Source: Globodera rostochiensis | Lineage: Eukaryota; Nematoda; Chromadorea; Rhabditida; Heteroderidae | NCBI GenBank assembly: GCA_018350325.1 | Contig: JAEVLN010000013.1 | Coordinates: forward strand, 2,728,124 to 2,792,123 | DNA length: 64,000 bases | Direction of reading: 5' to 3' | In this document: in pieces, positions 1 through 12,396 of the stretch | Numbering within the stretch: the stretch's first letter is position 1 | How the letters are laid out: each line of letters begins with the position of its first letter | The notes under the pieces: generated by a model | Databases searched by the model: none | What the model saw: only the letters and a program-made list of their open reading frames with translations | Told to the model about the DNA's origin: nothing | Program-made: the position numbers and the translations under genes

Positions 1-910
1 GGAAAAGACAAAATGTACGTCAAAAATATCCATTTTTGGCAATTTTGAACCGTTCAAAAACCGGTTTAAAGACTGAGCGACAAAAATTTTATTTCTATCG
101 GTTTCAGCACCTAAGAAACCCTGTAAAAGTGGTGGTTTTAGTGATTTCGAGTCTGGGAGCTCAGATCCATATTTACCAATAGCGTAAAAAAATCGATATT
201 TGCCTATTTTCGAATTTTTCCAAAATACGAGATTTTGTTACGAATCGTCTTTATACCGTGCCGACAATATTAAAAAAATAATAAAATAAATATTTAATGT
301 CAACCCATTTAGAATTTAGAAAAATACATAGTAAAGAAACGAAAGAATGGCCGAAGATTTGCTCGCCTTGTCCTCGGACGATTCGTGTGATGGTAATACA
401 AATGAGTGGGCTCGGGATTTTAACGAAGCCCGGGATCGGGATTAGTAACTCGGGATTTATAAGAGAAAAATTATTCTAATCCCGGTCAAAAAACAGGGCG
501 TAAAAAAAGATTTATAAATTTTGAGGGGAATCTCAATTTTCGCACGACGACAAAAGAAAATGTCCGGAGGCAGAATTCAGAAAAAATTTCATCAACCTTC
601 CAAAAACATTTCTGTAGGTTTTGTTTGTGCTGAACCCGAATTTTCGATTAAGAATTTTCTGAGGAAAAGCCTGAAACCAGTTTTTGAACCGGTTAAGAAT
701 AGCTTTGAAAATCTGCAAAACTAAATTTCCCTAAATTTTCTCAGCCTCAAAAAAGAATAGGTATGATAATTTAATTGAGCTTTTATACTGTTCAAAAAAA
801 ACTCAAATTAAAATATTCATTCGATTGTCGGTCGATCGAATATAAATTTATCATAAGATGACTTGTGTTGTCCGCCGTCCTGTGCTGTACCCAAAACGGC
901 GATTAGAAGG
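1..910. other. AT-rich non-coding stretch
   Basis: No convincing exon is visible. Short open frames lack splice context or family resemblance. A frame continuous with the NYN gene stays open for roughly 50 bases upstream of position 911, so an extra upstream coding exon of that gene could end here. Otherwise nothing recognisable is seen. Confidence 0.4.
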
Positions 911-2891
911 ATGGCCATCATTGATGTGTGCAATGTTCTGTATTGTTGTGCCTACCATACCAGTGCGGGAAAGGCGCTGAACGAGTGAGTGGGAGTGAAT
1001 TCTAAAGCCTCGAAAACAATTGTTTTTTTCTTTCAAAAAACGGGGAGGGCATTTTGATTGTAGGTATTGTACTGCCACCCATTTTCCGTCGGTTTTTTAG
1101 TTGTCCAATTGTTTTCGTCTTAAAACCCTTCGATATATTTTCTTGAGGCGGTGCGATGCGACGGGTCTCATCGTAATGGCTCGAAGTCTTTTAAAGGCCG
1201 GCTTTGACCTGAAGATGTTCGTGCCCATTTCTTACATGAATAACTCTAAAAGCGTCCACAACAAATTCATCATGGAGGTAAGCAAAGATACACTTGCATT
1301 TTTCAAAACTCGAAAAATTTAACATTTTCTCATGAAATTTTCCTCGAAAATCACTTAAAATTTGTTGGTTGGTGGTGCCATAGGCGCCGGCTGGAAACTT
1401 GAAATTAAATTTTCTAAGGAATTGCAAAAGCTCGACTATCTGACTGTTATCGACGATGGCTCTCATGACGACTTTTTTCCGCTCGAAGTGGCGAAGTGCA
1501 ACGGAGGCTTTGTTATTTCCAACGACAGATTCAGAGACCATCGCGTGCGGACGGAGGTCCCGGACGGACTCCGCCAAATCATCGATAGTCGAAACGTTCA
1601 GTTCGCGTTTCACCATGTCCCAATTGACAAAGTTGGAAAGAAGGCGTTGAGTGACCCCGCCAAGCTTGGCTATTTGGAATTGGAATTCACCCTCAAACCG
1701 CCGAGTCTCAGTACGGGTCAGGCCCGTAGCCAGGGGGGGGGGAGGCTGGGGGGGCTACAGCCCCCCCCCCCGAAAAAAAAAACCGAAGGGGGGGCCCTTT
1801 TCTTTTACAAAATTTTGTAATTTTTTGACAAATTTCCTTAACAAATTGAGTCAAAAATTCAAAATTTTTCCGGCGGCTCCTATCGGCACCGCCGACCCAC
1901 TCCCTCAAAAAAACTTGCATTTTTGAAAAATTTGAAAATCGGTAAAATTTTCACTAAAAAATTTACTGAAAATTGAACTGTTTTTGGGGAAAAATTGCTT
2001 ATGAAAAATGCAATAAAATCCAAAAAAGCACCCCTAAAGATTGACTTTTTTTCAAATTAGCCCCCCCCCCCGAAAAAAAGCTCTGGCTACGGCCTTGGTA
2101 CGGGTTACTTACCACCGGTTCGGTTAACTGAAAATTTTTGGTTTTAGAGATGGAATTTATACGTTCTAAAGGAACATTTTTACTTAATAAAATAGCGTCA
2201 AAATTCCACGATTTGGGCAAATTCGAAAATTTTTTTATCGGCAAAATATCCGGGGTTTTGAAATGACGGGCCGACTCGGCACCCCACGCACTTTCGTTCC
2301 GGGTAATGTGTGTCCAAAAACTTAAAACTTTCATTATGCGATTTATTCGATGAAACGGCCCCATCTCCATGAAACGGAATGCTTTCAATCATTGCTTATT
2401 CAGGTGCAATGTTTGCCCTAAGCCCAGCCGATCCCTCTTACGGAATGGTCTTTTCCCAAAGGATACTCAGAAGTGAGAAGCGCGCCCTCGAAATGTTGGA
2501 ACGATTGGATGTGATGTCGGAATACCTTCTGGTAGGGGCGGGCGGGGGCATAAAAAGTCGCTATAATTCGCGAAATGAATGCAATTTCTGGGCTTTTCTC
2601 GTCCTAAAAATCCCAGTTCTAATTACTTATAATCATGGTTCCCAAATTCGGTGAGCAAAAAAGCCTTATTTCTGTCTGTCCGAAAAGAAAGCAACCAAAA
2701 TAAGACTAAACCTCAGATCTGGGACTCCTATTTATAATGATATTCCTTTCCTTTTATTTCAGCAATTGATGTGCGAAAATCACGGAATCAAACGCTCTTT
2801 GAAACACATGAACATGTTTGAAATGGAGAGGATGCCAACGGAATTCGAAAGATTTTGGCGTTATTACGATTTGTATCAAAATAATGGTTAA
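911..2891 (+). CDS. NYN-domain (regnase/Zc3h12a-type) ribonuclease
   Basis: Predicted PIN/NYN-fold endoribonuclease of the Zc3h12a (regnase) class, expected to cleave RNA in the cytoplasm with acidic metal-binding residues. The first exon (from ATG 911) encodes an IDVCNV motif in the place of the usual IDGSNV, including the first catalytic Asp. It joins a donor near 987 to an acceptor near 1148 in frame. The next segments read MARSLLKAGFDLKMFVP, then DDGSHDDFFPLEVAKCNGGF followed by VISNDRFRDH, matching the family's DD and SNDxxRD signatures. Later exons lie at about 1364-1710, 2402-2531 and 2762-2891, ending at TAA 2889-2891. No CCCH zinc finger follows the nuclease, unlike mammalian regnases or worm REGE-1, so this looks like a stand-alone NYN protein. 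The start may lie further upstream. An hAT-like element sits in the third intron. Confidence 0.72.
1719..2097. mobile_element. non-autonomous hAT-like element (MITE), 379 bp
   Basis: The ends are imperfect inverted repeats (CAGGCCCGTAGCCAG at the left; the right end reads CAAGGCCGTAGCCAG on the opposite strand). An exact 8-bp duplication, GTACGGGT, lies at 1711-1718 and 2098-2105, which is the hAT signature. The interior contains poly-C and poly-G runs and a GC-rich hairpin motif reading GGCGGCTCCTATCGGCACCG that recurs through the window. It lies immediately inside an intron of the NYN gene. No transposase is present. Confidence 0.88.
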
Positions 2892-3365
2892 GGCGAAGTG
2901 GGGACCCTTTTGATTTGTAATTTTTAAAAATTCTAACAAACATCGTAAATCTCAAACCGTCGCCGCCGACTTGTCTCGCCCCAGTGAAGCGGAATTGTCA
3001 AAAAAAATTGTATTCTGAAAATTGCTGTAAGATATTGCCGGGTTATCAAACGATTGAGGTCAATTCCCAGTCCCCGAATCATAAAATCACAAGTCGTCCG
3101 AAACGTGTTTTGCAATCATTTTAATTTTATTTAAAAAATGTTTGACTTAACAATAAAAAAAATGGAGTAAAGTCTTTTCTCTTTAACATTTTTTCGGCGT
3201 TGGCTAATGGAGCCGTAACAAAATTTTGGAGCATAAAAATGGGGATTTCGTGACGTCCGATACCCGATTTAGTCGTCACATGGGGGAAAAATGAAATAAT
3301 TTTTAACACGATGAGACGTCGGTCTTAGGCACCAGCGACCAGATCTAATGTTGGTTGACCAGGAA

Positions 3366-6300
3366 TCAGCAGACCGGACGATCCCCCGCATCTCTGATCT
3401 CGATTCTGTTCAGCTGAACTTCTGCATCTCCGAACTGCTCGGTTTTGTCGTGCACTGCCACCAAGGAGAAATGCCTCAGTTCGGGGTCTAACTGCACCAC
3501 CAGTCTCTCTACCCTCCTCTCGTCCACCTCAATTGTCAGATGCGATTTTGGAGTTTTAGTCTCTTTCTCACTTTTGGACCTAAAAGCAGTTCGCAGTGTC
3601 CGAACTCCCTCAGGGGGTCCGTCTCGGCCCCATTGGCTCCCATCTTTTCCATAGTCAGCCTCGAAACGGTCTTTTGCTGCTCGTCAGGGCATATGTAAAG
3701 GCGGGACCCGAAGGTGGACAGCCTCGCCTCGAGGTGCATCTCCAACTGTTCGCTGGAGGGGAGACGGAATGGGTGCGACTTCAGAATGGCGCGACGCATT
3801 CCGCGGGAGAAGCGGGCGACAATTCCTTCGGCTGGGAGGGAAAACGCGTCAAAATACTCAACGCTTATGGCGAATTTCCCAAAGAATTCTTCCAAAAATA
3901 TAAACACGTATAAGGCATGGGTTGAGTCAACAACCTTGGGCGGAAGGAATCACCACAAATGGAACATCGCCGGCAGCGAGGAAAAGCGTTTTGAACTTGC
4001 ACATTCCCTCAGTGCCGAACTCACAGCTCAGTGCCTGACAAGCCAATTCGGCTGCGGACGCCAACCGGCAGAATCCGGATCGAGCAGCTAATCGATGAAA
4101 TGGACGGGACCAAATGCATTTTCTTTTGGATATATTTACTGATGTGTTTGATCAGAATGAAAGGCTCGTATGGGTCACTTCGGCCGATTGGCATGGAATT
4201 GTTCAGTTCGGCAATGATTCGAATGCGAAAAGGTTGGGCCGAGTTGAGAGCGACGGACCTTCGATTGGACTTGGAGGAATTACCTCAAATCGCTTCCTCA
4301 CATTGAGTCGGCATCTCTCCTCCGTTTTGGGGAAACGCATTGCTCGTTGGCACAAACGCTCAGCTGAGCCCCGGGCGAAGCGAAGTAGGCGACCTTCAAT
4401 GGCAAAAAGGTCAAATTCTGTTGAACAAGGCCAAACGATTAGAAGAACCGTAAGACGTCCCTTCTCAGCGCAGGAAATTGGTCTCGAAGTCAAAATAGCA
4501 AATTGTTCCTCGGGAGCATTGCGATTGAGCAGGGCAACGGCAACTTGTGCACCCCGGAAAGAGGGGTCCACGGGGAACGGAGGTTGGCGGGGTACGAGCC
4601 CGAGCCAGAACTTCTGACTGATCCAGAAAATTTGACCCCCAATCAGAGAAGCTGAACCTGTCCGGGAGCTCCTCCGCTTCCTCCTCGCTTTCGCCGATTT
4701 CCAGATCGCTTACACTATGCATCCAATGGGGGCACTGATCGCCTCTCTCAAAGTCGCACTCTCTTAGTGAATGGGGGGGGGGGGAGGGGGAGAACGTCAA
4801 GAATTTTCATTGGTTGGGAAACAAAGTCTACAAAGAGTCGGGAAAGGCCTGCGAAGTGTCAACGAGGGCGGCGGTTGGCGGCAGTCGCAGTTGGAGGAGG
4901 GAGGAAAAGGGCGGCATGCGCGGCGGAGGGGCGGTGGGGGCCGACTCGTGGCACAGCCAACCTGGCCCAAAAAGGGATTGGTCGAGTCGGAATGAGCCCA
5001 GCGCCTTACCCGAGTAACGGATGTCGTCCAGCACGATCACTGCGGCACCCCCATTGGTGCCACGGTCAATGCGAAGCACATTAAATGCGAACTTGGGATG
5101 GACAGAGAGTAAGCGACACCAAAGCACGATTGGGCGCGCACGTTTGGGCGCCGGCACGTTCGATGCCGGCACGATTTGGCACCCGAAACAAATCAAACAA
5201 AATTGATATCATACAAAAGCTCTCAGTATGCTGAACCTTTGATCAAGCTAAAGCTAACCGATTTGTCTCTTTCAAAAAAAGTTATAGCTTAAAACGTGTA
5301 AAATTCTCAATTTTGCATGCTTTTTTTACGCGGCTGAGTCATAACTTTTTTTATTTAAGTCGAATTGCTTAGCTTTTGTCTTTGTAAGCTTCTACTCGTT
5401 GCATGCTTTCGAATGATATCAAGAATGTTTGATTTGGTTGACTTTGAAAAAAGTTATAACGAAAAAACTTGTTGGCGCCCAATCGTGCCGCGCCCAATCG
5501 AGGTGTACCGTCATGAACGGTTGGGATTTCGACTACAACACGAAGCGGGGAGTGTGGCTAACCCGAAAAGGTTGGTGGTCGGCGGTGTCAACATCGATGG
5601 TCAGAGGGCCTGGGGCTGAACGGAATGAAAAGGTTGGGGGGGGGGGGGAGGGAGTAACTGCCAACTTTACCATCGGACTCGTTCAGATAAACACAGGACA
5701 GTGCTACATTGTCAGATCCCAACGTACAAATTTGTGCTTGGAGGCCCAAACTCAGCCAAAATCTGTTGAGAGGGGGGGGGGGGAGAATGTTAAATATACG
5801 GCAACAAACACTTTAATGCATTCTTATACAAATAAACGGGCCAGGGGCTGACTTGAATGAAAGGGAAGACGGCGTCTGAGTGCAGGGCACCAGCACTGAG
5901 CGTAGTTGCGGCAGGGGGAATTCGGCCACAGGGTCAACATACTGGAAGTAGAATTGGCCCTTTGGCCTGGAGGAGGGCGTCGAGCGCATTATCTGTTCCC
6001 AATGCTGCGTGTGCTCTCCGATGGCCCAGTGGGCCGTGTTGGTCCCCGGCGTTTTAGCGAAGTCGGCCCACAAACACTCTTCAAAGTGTTCGTCACGTGC
6101 GTCCTCACGGCCGCAATTCAAATTGGAGGCCGAAGCGATCGGTCGCCGCTGGCGGAGCCAACGAGCAGTGGGCAGTCCGCCAAAGATTGGCGGTCGGTCT
6201 GAAACGGGGCTGGACGTGATCCGATCCTCCAATCACGCCGTTTCTGGGAAGCCGTGATCACGGCTTTGGCGTTCCCTGAGAACTCAACATGGAATCCACT

Positions 6301-7862
6301 CAGCTCGGCCTCGTACCGCACTTTGGTCATCATCCCAAAAGATCCCACCGCGAGGTCGTGCAGTTTGAAGATGCGAACCGCCAGACGAAATGGTTCGGAC
6401 TGTTTGCGGATCTGTCACCGAATTTATCAATGCTTTTCACTCATTTCCTTTACCTCCACGCGACCTTCGAAAAGCAAAGTTTATAACAATCAGAAGAATT
6501 CATCTTACAGATGCCGTTTGTCTTCAGGAAATGGCAGTCCGTTATGGGACGTTCAATGACCGTCAGATGCCCTCGACTTCACTGGGACATTAGACAATGC
6601 AACAAATGTGCCAAACTCACACAGGGTTTACTTTGAGCAGAATGACCTCGAGCCGGGCACTGTTGTACAGCCAATACCTGCACAATAATAGAGATTAATC
6701 AATCGTTTGCTTTGGGGAGCGAGGAAGGAGGGTCCTTGTTCTACCTTCCCCTCGGGGGGTCCTTGTTCTACCTTCCCCTCGGGGGGTCCTTGTTCTACCT
6801 TCCCCTCGGGGGGTCCTTGTTCTACCTTCCCCTCGGGGGGTCCTTGTTCTACCTTCCCCTCGGGGGGTCCTTGTTCTACCTTCCCCTCGGGGGGTCCTTG
6901 TTCTACCTTCCCCTCGGGGGGTCCTTGTTCTACCTTCCCCTCGGGGGGTCCTTGTTCTACCTTCCCCTCGGGGGGTCCTTGTTCTACCTTCCCCTCGGGG
7001 GGTCCTTGTTCTACCTTCCCCTCGGGGGGTCCTTGTTCTACCTTCCCCTCGGGGGGTCCTTGTTCTACCTTCCCCTCGGGGGGTCCTTGTTCTACCTTCC
7101 CCTCGGGGGGTCCTTGTTCTACCTTCCCCTCGGGGGTCCTTGTTCTACCTTCCCCTCGGGGGGTCCTTGTTCTACCTTCCCCTCGGGGGGTCCTTGTTCT
7201 CCCTTCCTCCTACTCGAAAGACAGAATTCCAGTTGAGCTTTGGGATGCGATTGGGGCACTGATCAGCACAGCGCTCTGAGGGTCCTTGGTCAAATTACCC
7301 GCAAAGGCGAAATGCGTGCCTTAGGGATCAATTAGGGGGGTTAATTCAATGTTTGATCGATTGGCCGACTTGTAGGAGGGTGGGCATTGCCGGGGCCAAC
7401 CTGAAAGACGCGTTTAGTCAATCGATGGCTTAGGCACACTGGCCTGGATGGGGAAGGCTTTTCGATCGCTTTTGCTGAACAGATAGAATTCGCTGGTGTC
7501 CAGAAGCCCATCTGAGGGAGCATTTGTCCACAGGCAATTCGAGCGGAAGTCGCAGTTCAGCTGGGCGGCACTTTCGATGTATTTATCGATAGAGCGATCT
7601 TGGAAAAGGAGGATCAATTTCTGTCAATAAATCGCGTCAAAACCTTCAACTTCTAAATCGCCCTGCTCGTTGGCCGGACGAATTCCGAGGTAAAAGTCCA
7701 AGTAATAGAGCTCTGAGAGGGGGCACTTTGGGAGGTGGGAGGGGGGGGGCTTTTCTGGCAATAACAACGACCTCTTCTGTATTCTTTGGCATATCCGTCG
7801 ATGGGTTTGTAAAAGGCAACCGGAAGGAGCAGAACGAGCACCAGCTTCGTAATCTTTGACAT
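3366..7862 (-). CDS. secreted multi-MAM-domain protein
   Basis: The N-terminus (ATG at 7862) is a signal peptide, [18 protein letters not shown], so the product enters the secretory pathway. MAM-like modules follow: an [10 protein letters not shown] start near 7550; a module end near 6330 ([15 protein letters not shown]); a start near 6120 ([15 protein letters not shown]); a module end near 5050 ([11 protein letters not shown]); another start near 4760 ([12 protein letters not shown]); and a final module ending [17 protein letters not shown] with TGA at 3366-3368. MAM domains are extracellular adhesion modules with conserved Cys and a terminal DDI motif, as seen here. Introns are extremely short (about 31-37 bp where frames force them). 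A 27-bp minisatellite and a palindromic repeat occupy two introns. One junction near 4620-4650 does not resolve cleanly, so a sequence error or damaged exon is possible. No transmembrane segment was seen. The exact paralogue is unknown. Confidence 0.68.
5121..5500. repeat. palindromic foldback repeat in a MAM-gene intron
   Basis: Short subterminal repeats of a GCACGATTGGGCGC-type motif lie at 5124-5160 and, inverted, at 5473-5500. The inner part (5369-5467) closely matches the core of the foldback at 36424-36527, ending in AAAAAAGTTATAACGAAAAA. The stretch 5211-5270 matches the reverse complement of 8760-8825. No clear target duplication was found, so the borders are approximate. Confidence 0.6.
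6726..7206. repeat. 27-bp minisatellite, about 17-18 copies
   Basis: Near-perfect tandem copies of a 27-bp unit (begins GGTCCTTGTTCTACC, ends CCCCTCGGGG), with one short unit near 7130. The unit is a multiple of three and stays open in several frames, so apparent proteins here are artefacts. It lies between MAM-coding exons on the minus strand and is most simply intronic. Confidence 0.93.
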
Positions 7863-9568
7863 TAAAAGCAATTGCGGCCATAAACCCTTAACATTTTTGG
7901 AGAAAGTTCAACTGCGACCACCGGTCACTGACCTCATCGGATGAGTTGCAATGGCAATATTTTAACGGAGGTCAAATGAACGAGAAAGGGATATGGGGGA
8001 ATTGCGAGAAAACATTTGTTTCAACAGGTTCAACAAAATGACGACAACCCCCCCCCATTCGAAAGGGAGAAGGATTTTTTCTCTTCCCCTCCGGCGTTGT
8101 TGTTCTTTTTGCTCTCTCTTCTCATACCCAAAGCATATTCATTCACTCACAACCGACCGATCCATCCGCCACGAGTTCGGAACAAGCTTTTCGCGTCCAT
8201 TCTTCGCCTTATGGGTGCTCGGAAATTGATCAGCGGAAAAAATAAAGTGAAACTGGAAAGGACGACGGTCGGTGGAAGGGAAAAGTAAAGCTTCTAAGGG
8301 GGGGGGGCTAAGAAAGGGTCGGTCGGTCGGTGGTTCTGGCGGTTTGACAGCGAATTGTCTTATGCATAAAACGCGGAAATGGCTTTTTTGTTTCTTTTTT
8401 ATGGCATATAAATGCATTTTATGTACAGACAAAATGAAGAACATTTTCATAAATTCGTTCTCTTGCCATCTCAATTTGCAAGTCTCTTTTTGTAAGTGTG
8501 CACCAAAACCCCTCGGGCGTCACACCGTGCCGTGCCGTCTTCGCGTATTGGCTTTGTGAGCGGTTGGTGCGCCGTCGGTCGGGGTCAACTAGGCGCCGTC
8601 GGTCGGGGTCAACTAGGCGCCGTCGGTCGGGGTCAACTAGGCGCCGTCGGTCGGGGTCAACTAGGCGCCGTCGGTCGGGGTCAACTAGGCGCCGTCGGTC
8701 GGGGTCAACTATCTCTTTGATACTGTAATAGAAAAGTGTCAATTTGTAAGCAATCCAACTTAATCTAAATTAGCTTTCGCTTGTTCAAAGGTTCAACAAA
8801 CTGAGAGCTTTTGTGTGGTATCGATTCATTTAATTTGCTTACTAATTAAATGAAAAAGAAATGTGGCAGTGATGACCGGACACGGCTCAACCAAAACACT
8901 TCAAACAAATCGTTTTGGGTTTCAATGCCAAAATAATCTTCTAACGGAGACATGGATAGGTAAATGATCAAAACCTCTCCCTGATCAAAAAAAATTAATT
9001 GGACCAAGTTGCTACAACACCTCCTCCATGGAGATCCCCGCAACCCCAAAATACACTGAAATCGGCGGTAATTTGAGAAAAAGGCATCGACTTGCACGAC
9101 CTTGCGCAGGGACCGTCTGGGGGGGGGGGGGGGTACTGTAGCGTAAAGCCCTCACTAGGGAAGGTAGAACGGAGCGCAGAGGCACTGCGTCACCGAAGCC
9201 GATGGATGCTTCACATCAAATCAAAATGTTGTGATGGCTCATAAATTTTAAAGCCTCATATCTCCCCTCCGGGGCTTATTTAGCAGCTAAAAAATGTCTT
9301 AAAAATTTTTCCTGAAAATTAGCTATTTTTTGATATCAAAATCATCCCGAAGTCCCACGGTCACCTGAATACCTTCCCTAGTCAGGAATTTTTTCCAAAA
9401 TGACCCCCATAGGGGGGGGGGGGGGGCGCCGCCGGGAAACTTTTTGAATTTATGACTCAATTTGTTGAGATTTGCACCCGAAAATTTTTTGAAGTTTAAC
9501 GAATTTGTTAAGAAAAAATTGGTCCAACAAAAGGGTCCCCCCTAAATTTTGTCCAACTAAAAATGAAA
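7863..9568. other. intergenic region upstream of the MAM gene
   Basis: No gene is seen. It holds the promoter side of the MAM gene, a 24-bp tandem array (listed separately) and, at 8985-9150, sequence also found near 34085-34350 inside a Tc1-like element (shared stretch CCTTGCGCAGGGACCG). Poly-G runs at 9118-9134 and 9413-9427 sit beside GC-rich hairpin sequence of the dispersed hAT family. Confidence 0.5.
8577..8711. repeat. 24-bp tandem array, about 6 copies, at the end of half a foldback
   Basis: Copies of a 24-bp unit containing GTCGGTCGGGGTCAACTAG. The sequence that follows, to about 8830, matches the reverse complement of the foldback repeat near 5211-5270 (AAAGCTCTCAGT, TGAACCTTTGA). 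The array therefore looks like the subterminal repeat of a degenerate foldback element whose second arm is missing. Confidence 0.75.
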
Positions 9569-10346
9569 GGTTCCATGATTTTTCGTCAATGGACTTTTCG
9601 TCAACGGACTTTTCGTCAACGGACTCTTTGTCAACGACTTTTCGTCATTGAACTATTCGTCAACGACATTTCGTCAATAAGAAAGAATTAAAAAAAACAA
9701 CAAATTTTAATTAAATTTAAGCCAACAACAATTTTTCGGAATAGTTAAGTTTACTTGTCGCACAAAAAAAATTTTAAGAGGGTTTTACGCAATTCGTACT
9801 CGGGGGTTATCGAGGTTCTGATCACGAATATGACAACAGATTTATCACATGACATTATCTGATTATAATTTCAACATTATGATTTTTTGGAAAAATTTAA
9901 AAAATGCAACAAAGGCCCTCAAAATCACATAAAATTACAATAAAACAGCAAGTAATGATCGAATCGTGCTTTTCGGATATTTTAAGCGTGTTTTTGAAGG
10001 CTAAAATTGATTTCTGAAAATTTCTGAATTTTCGAAAAACCTTTAAATTTGGGTCCGGGGTTCGAAATTGGTCGAAATGGAGGTTAGAATCGGCTTCTTC
10101 GCCCCGAATAACCCTAGACTTGAAAATTTGGTGTTGGCTTAAATTTAATTAAAATTTGTTGTTTTTTTAAAATTCTTTCTTATTGACGAAATGTCGTTGA
10201 CGAATAGTCCATTGACGAAATGTCGTCGACGAATAGTCCATTGACGAAAAGTCGTTGACGAATAGTCCATTGACGAAAAGTCGTTGACGAATAGTTCAAT
10301 GACGAAAAGTCGTTGACGAAGAGTCCGTTGGCGAAGTCGTGCCACC
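9569..10346. mobile_element. foldback transposable element, 778 bp, 8-bp TSD
   Basis: Two inverted arms (about 9569-9725 and 10132-10346) are made of short repeats such as GACGAAAAGTCGTTGACGAA, with a unique centre. The termini align as GGTTCCATGATTTTTC and, on the opposite strand, GGTGGCACGACTTCGC. The 8-bp direct repeat AAATGAAA flanks it at 9561-9568 and 10347-10354. The centre (10040-10090) contains the dispersed GGGTCCGGGGTTCG motif. No transposase is present. Confidence 0.8.
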
Positions 10347-10797
10347 AAATGAAATGTTGTGAATTGTCATCTAAAATATTTTTAAAAAACCGGAAAAATT
10401 TCAAAGAATTTTTAGAATTGTCACACCACCGTAACCCCATTCTTAGGGGTGTCTTTTTATCCTGGTTAATCCCGGTCCGACCGGGGTCAGGAATTTGATC
10501 TTTCAAAAACTGGGATCTGGATTACGCCAACAACGTAATTAACAACATTTTTTTTCTTAAATGAATTTAATTTTTTTTTGTGCACTCTTCTGAATTAATC
10601 ATTTTCAATTTTTATCCATGAATTAATAATAGGTTTTACAATCTAATTGGGGTCAACCCATCTCATCAACACCCAACTCATCAATACCCAACTCATCAAC
10701 ACCCAACTCATCAACAACCCAACTCATCAACAAGCAAGATCGGACAATAACTTGCTTGAACCTTAACCGATTCAAAACTACTTAAAGCCATTCGAAA

Positions 10798-12396
10798 CAG
10801 GGGTGGACGAAATTTCGTTTCGGTTTCGTGTTTTTCGTGTTTTCGTGGGTTTTTTGGGTTTCGTTTTCGTCCTAGAATTTTTTTTCGTTTCGGTTTCGTT
10901 TTCGTAAATAAAAAAATATTTTTTTCGTTTCGGTTTCGTTTTCGAAAATGAAAAATTGTACGAAAAAATCGAAAAAAAGTACACCCCTAAAGAATGGACT
11001 TTTGGAGATAATTTTAATTTTATGGGAGGTAATCTAGTGTTTGAGACGGGGATACATGGTGGTGTAGTGGTTAGTGGTGAGCTCATTCAGGTTATCATTT
11101 GTTAGGTTCGATTCCCCGGACCTGCGAACTCTCTTTTTGAATTTTTCGTGCAGAAATTTGTTCTTAAAAACAATTTAAATAAGTTTTAAAATTGTTTTAC
11201 ATTTTTAAAAATAAATATTTCGAACTTTCCTTTATAACTTACACAAATCGTATTCTTTTTTCTTAATTTTCATTCAAAATCAAAAAAAAATGATGAATTT
11301 TTGGATCAATTTTCATAACAAAAACCGATCAAATTTAAAAAATTTCTCGGCGGCGCCTATCGGCACCGCCGACTCCCCCTGTATTTACAGAGGTACCAAC
11401 TCTATGGCATCGGGTCAAAAATATGGCTTTTTCTTAAGGAATCTTCAAAAAAATGCTTTTTTGAAAGGTGGTGGGTGGGGGCGCCGACATTTCATATACG
11501 CGACATTTCATTTACTAAGCAAAAAAACGACATTCATATACTAACCCAAAATACGACACTTTATATACGCGACATTTCATATACGAAGCAAAAAAATGAT
11601 GTTTAATCTTAGAAAAAGCCTGCCTGGTTACAAGTCGGCTTTCCTAACTCTATTAGGCCTGCTAGAGCTCAGTTTGAAACAGTACTCGTATTTTTATCAA
11701 AACAAAAAAAACTTAATCGTGTTCAAATTGCTTGTATTTTTCGCCTGAATGAATTATTTCCAAGTTTTTCTTATTTACGTTCAACATTTTGTACATCTCA
11801 CCACATGTGAGTTAAAACTGAAAGCATTTGAAGGGGTCCGGAGCGCGTATATGAAGTGTCGTTTTTTGGGTTAGTATATGAAATTTCGTTTTTTTGCTTA
11901 GTATATGAAAGGTCGCGTATATGAAGTGTCACGTATATGAAATGTCGTATTTGGGTTAGTATATGAAATGTCGTTTTTTTGCTTAGTATATGAAATGTCG
12001 CGTATATGAAATGTCATTCTGCCGGTGGGTGGGTCGGCACTGCCGATAGGCGCCGTTAAATTTTTGAAGATCAAGTAGCACTATTTTCGGGCATTTTCAG
12101 AAAATAAAAAATTTTCACAAAATTCTAAATATGGCAAAATTATGGCATTTGCCATAAAAATAAGGCAAATTGGCACTATCAAAAAATTTTCGGTTTTTTC
12201 GTTTCGTTTCGTACGAAAACGTATATTTTTTCGTTTTCGAGTTTCGTTTTCGTCCTAGAATTGTTTTTCGTTTCGGTTTCGTTTTCGTAAATGAAAAAAA
12301 AAAATTTTCGTTTCGTGTTTCGGTTTCGTCCTAAAAAAATTTTTTCGTTTCGTTTTCGTTTTCGAAAATGAAAAATTCTGTTTTCGTCCACCCCTG
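10798..12396. mobile_element. non-autonomous hAT-like element, 1599 bp, nested in a foldback
   Basis: Terminal inverted repeats CAGGGGTGGACGAAA (left) and TTTTCGTCCACCCCTG (right) are flanked by the exact 8-bp duplication ATTCGAAA at 10790-10797 and 12397-12404. Subterminal regions are rich in TTTCGTTTTCG repeats. The interior carries a further inverted array of CGACATTTCATATACG-type repeats (about 11490-11590 and 11850-12015), inverted copies of the GC-rich hairpin motif (11345-11380, 12020-12060) and a tRNA-like stretch. No transposase frame is visible. Confidence 0.87.
11047..11125 (+). other. tRNA-like sequence with internal Pol III boxes
   Basis: An A-box-like stretch, TGGTGTAGTGGTTAGTGG, is followed about 35 bases later by GGTTCGATTCC, a perfect B-box. 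A full cloverleaf could not be drawn because acceptor and anticodon stems do not pair convincingly. It may be a tRNA relic or SINE head carried in the hAT-like element rather than a functional tRNA. Confidence 0.35.

Noticed and set aside
6707..7279. Open frames encoding CSTFPSGGP repeats
   Set aside because: Generated by a 27-bp minisatellite in the MAM gene on the other strand.
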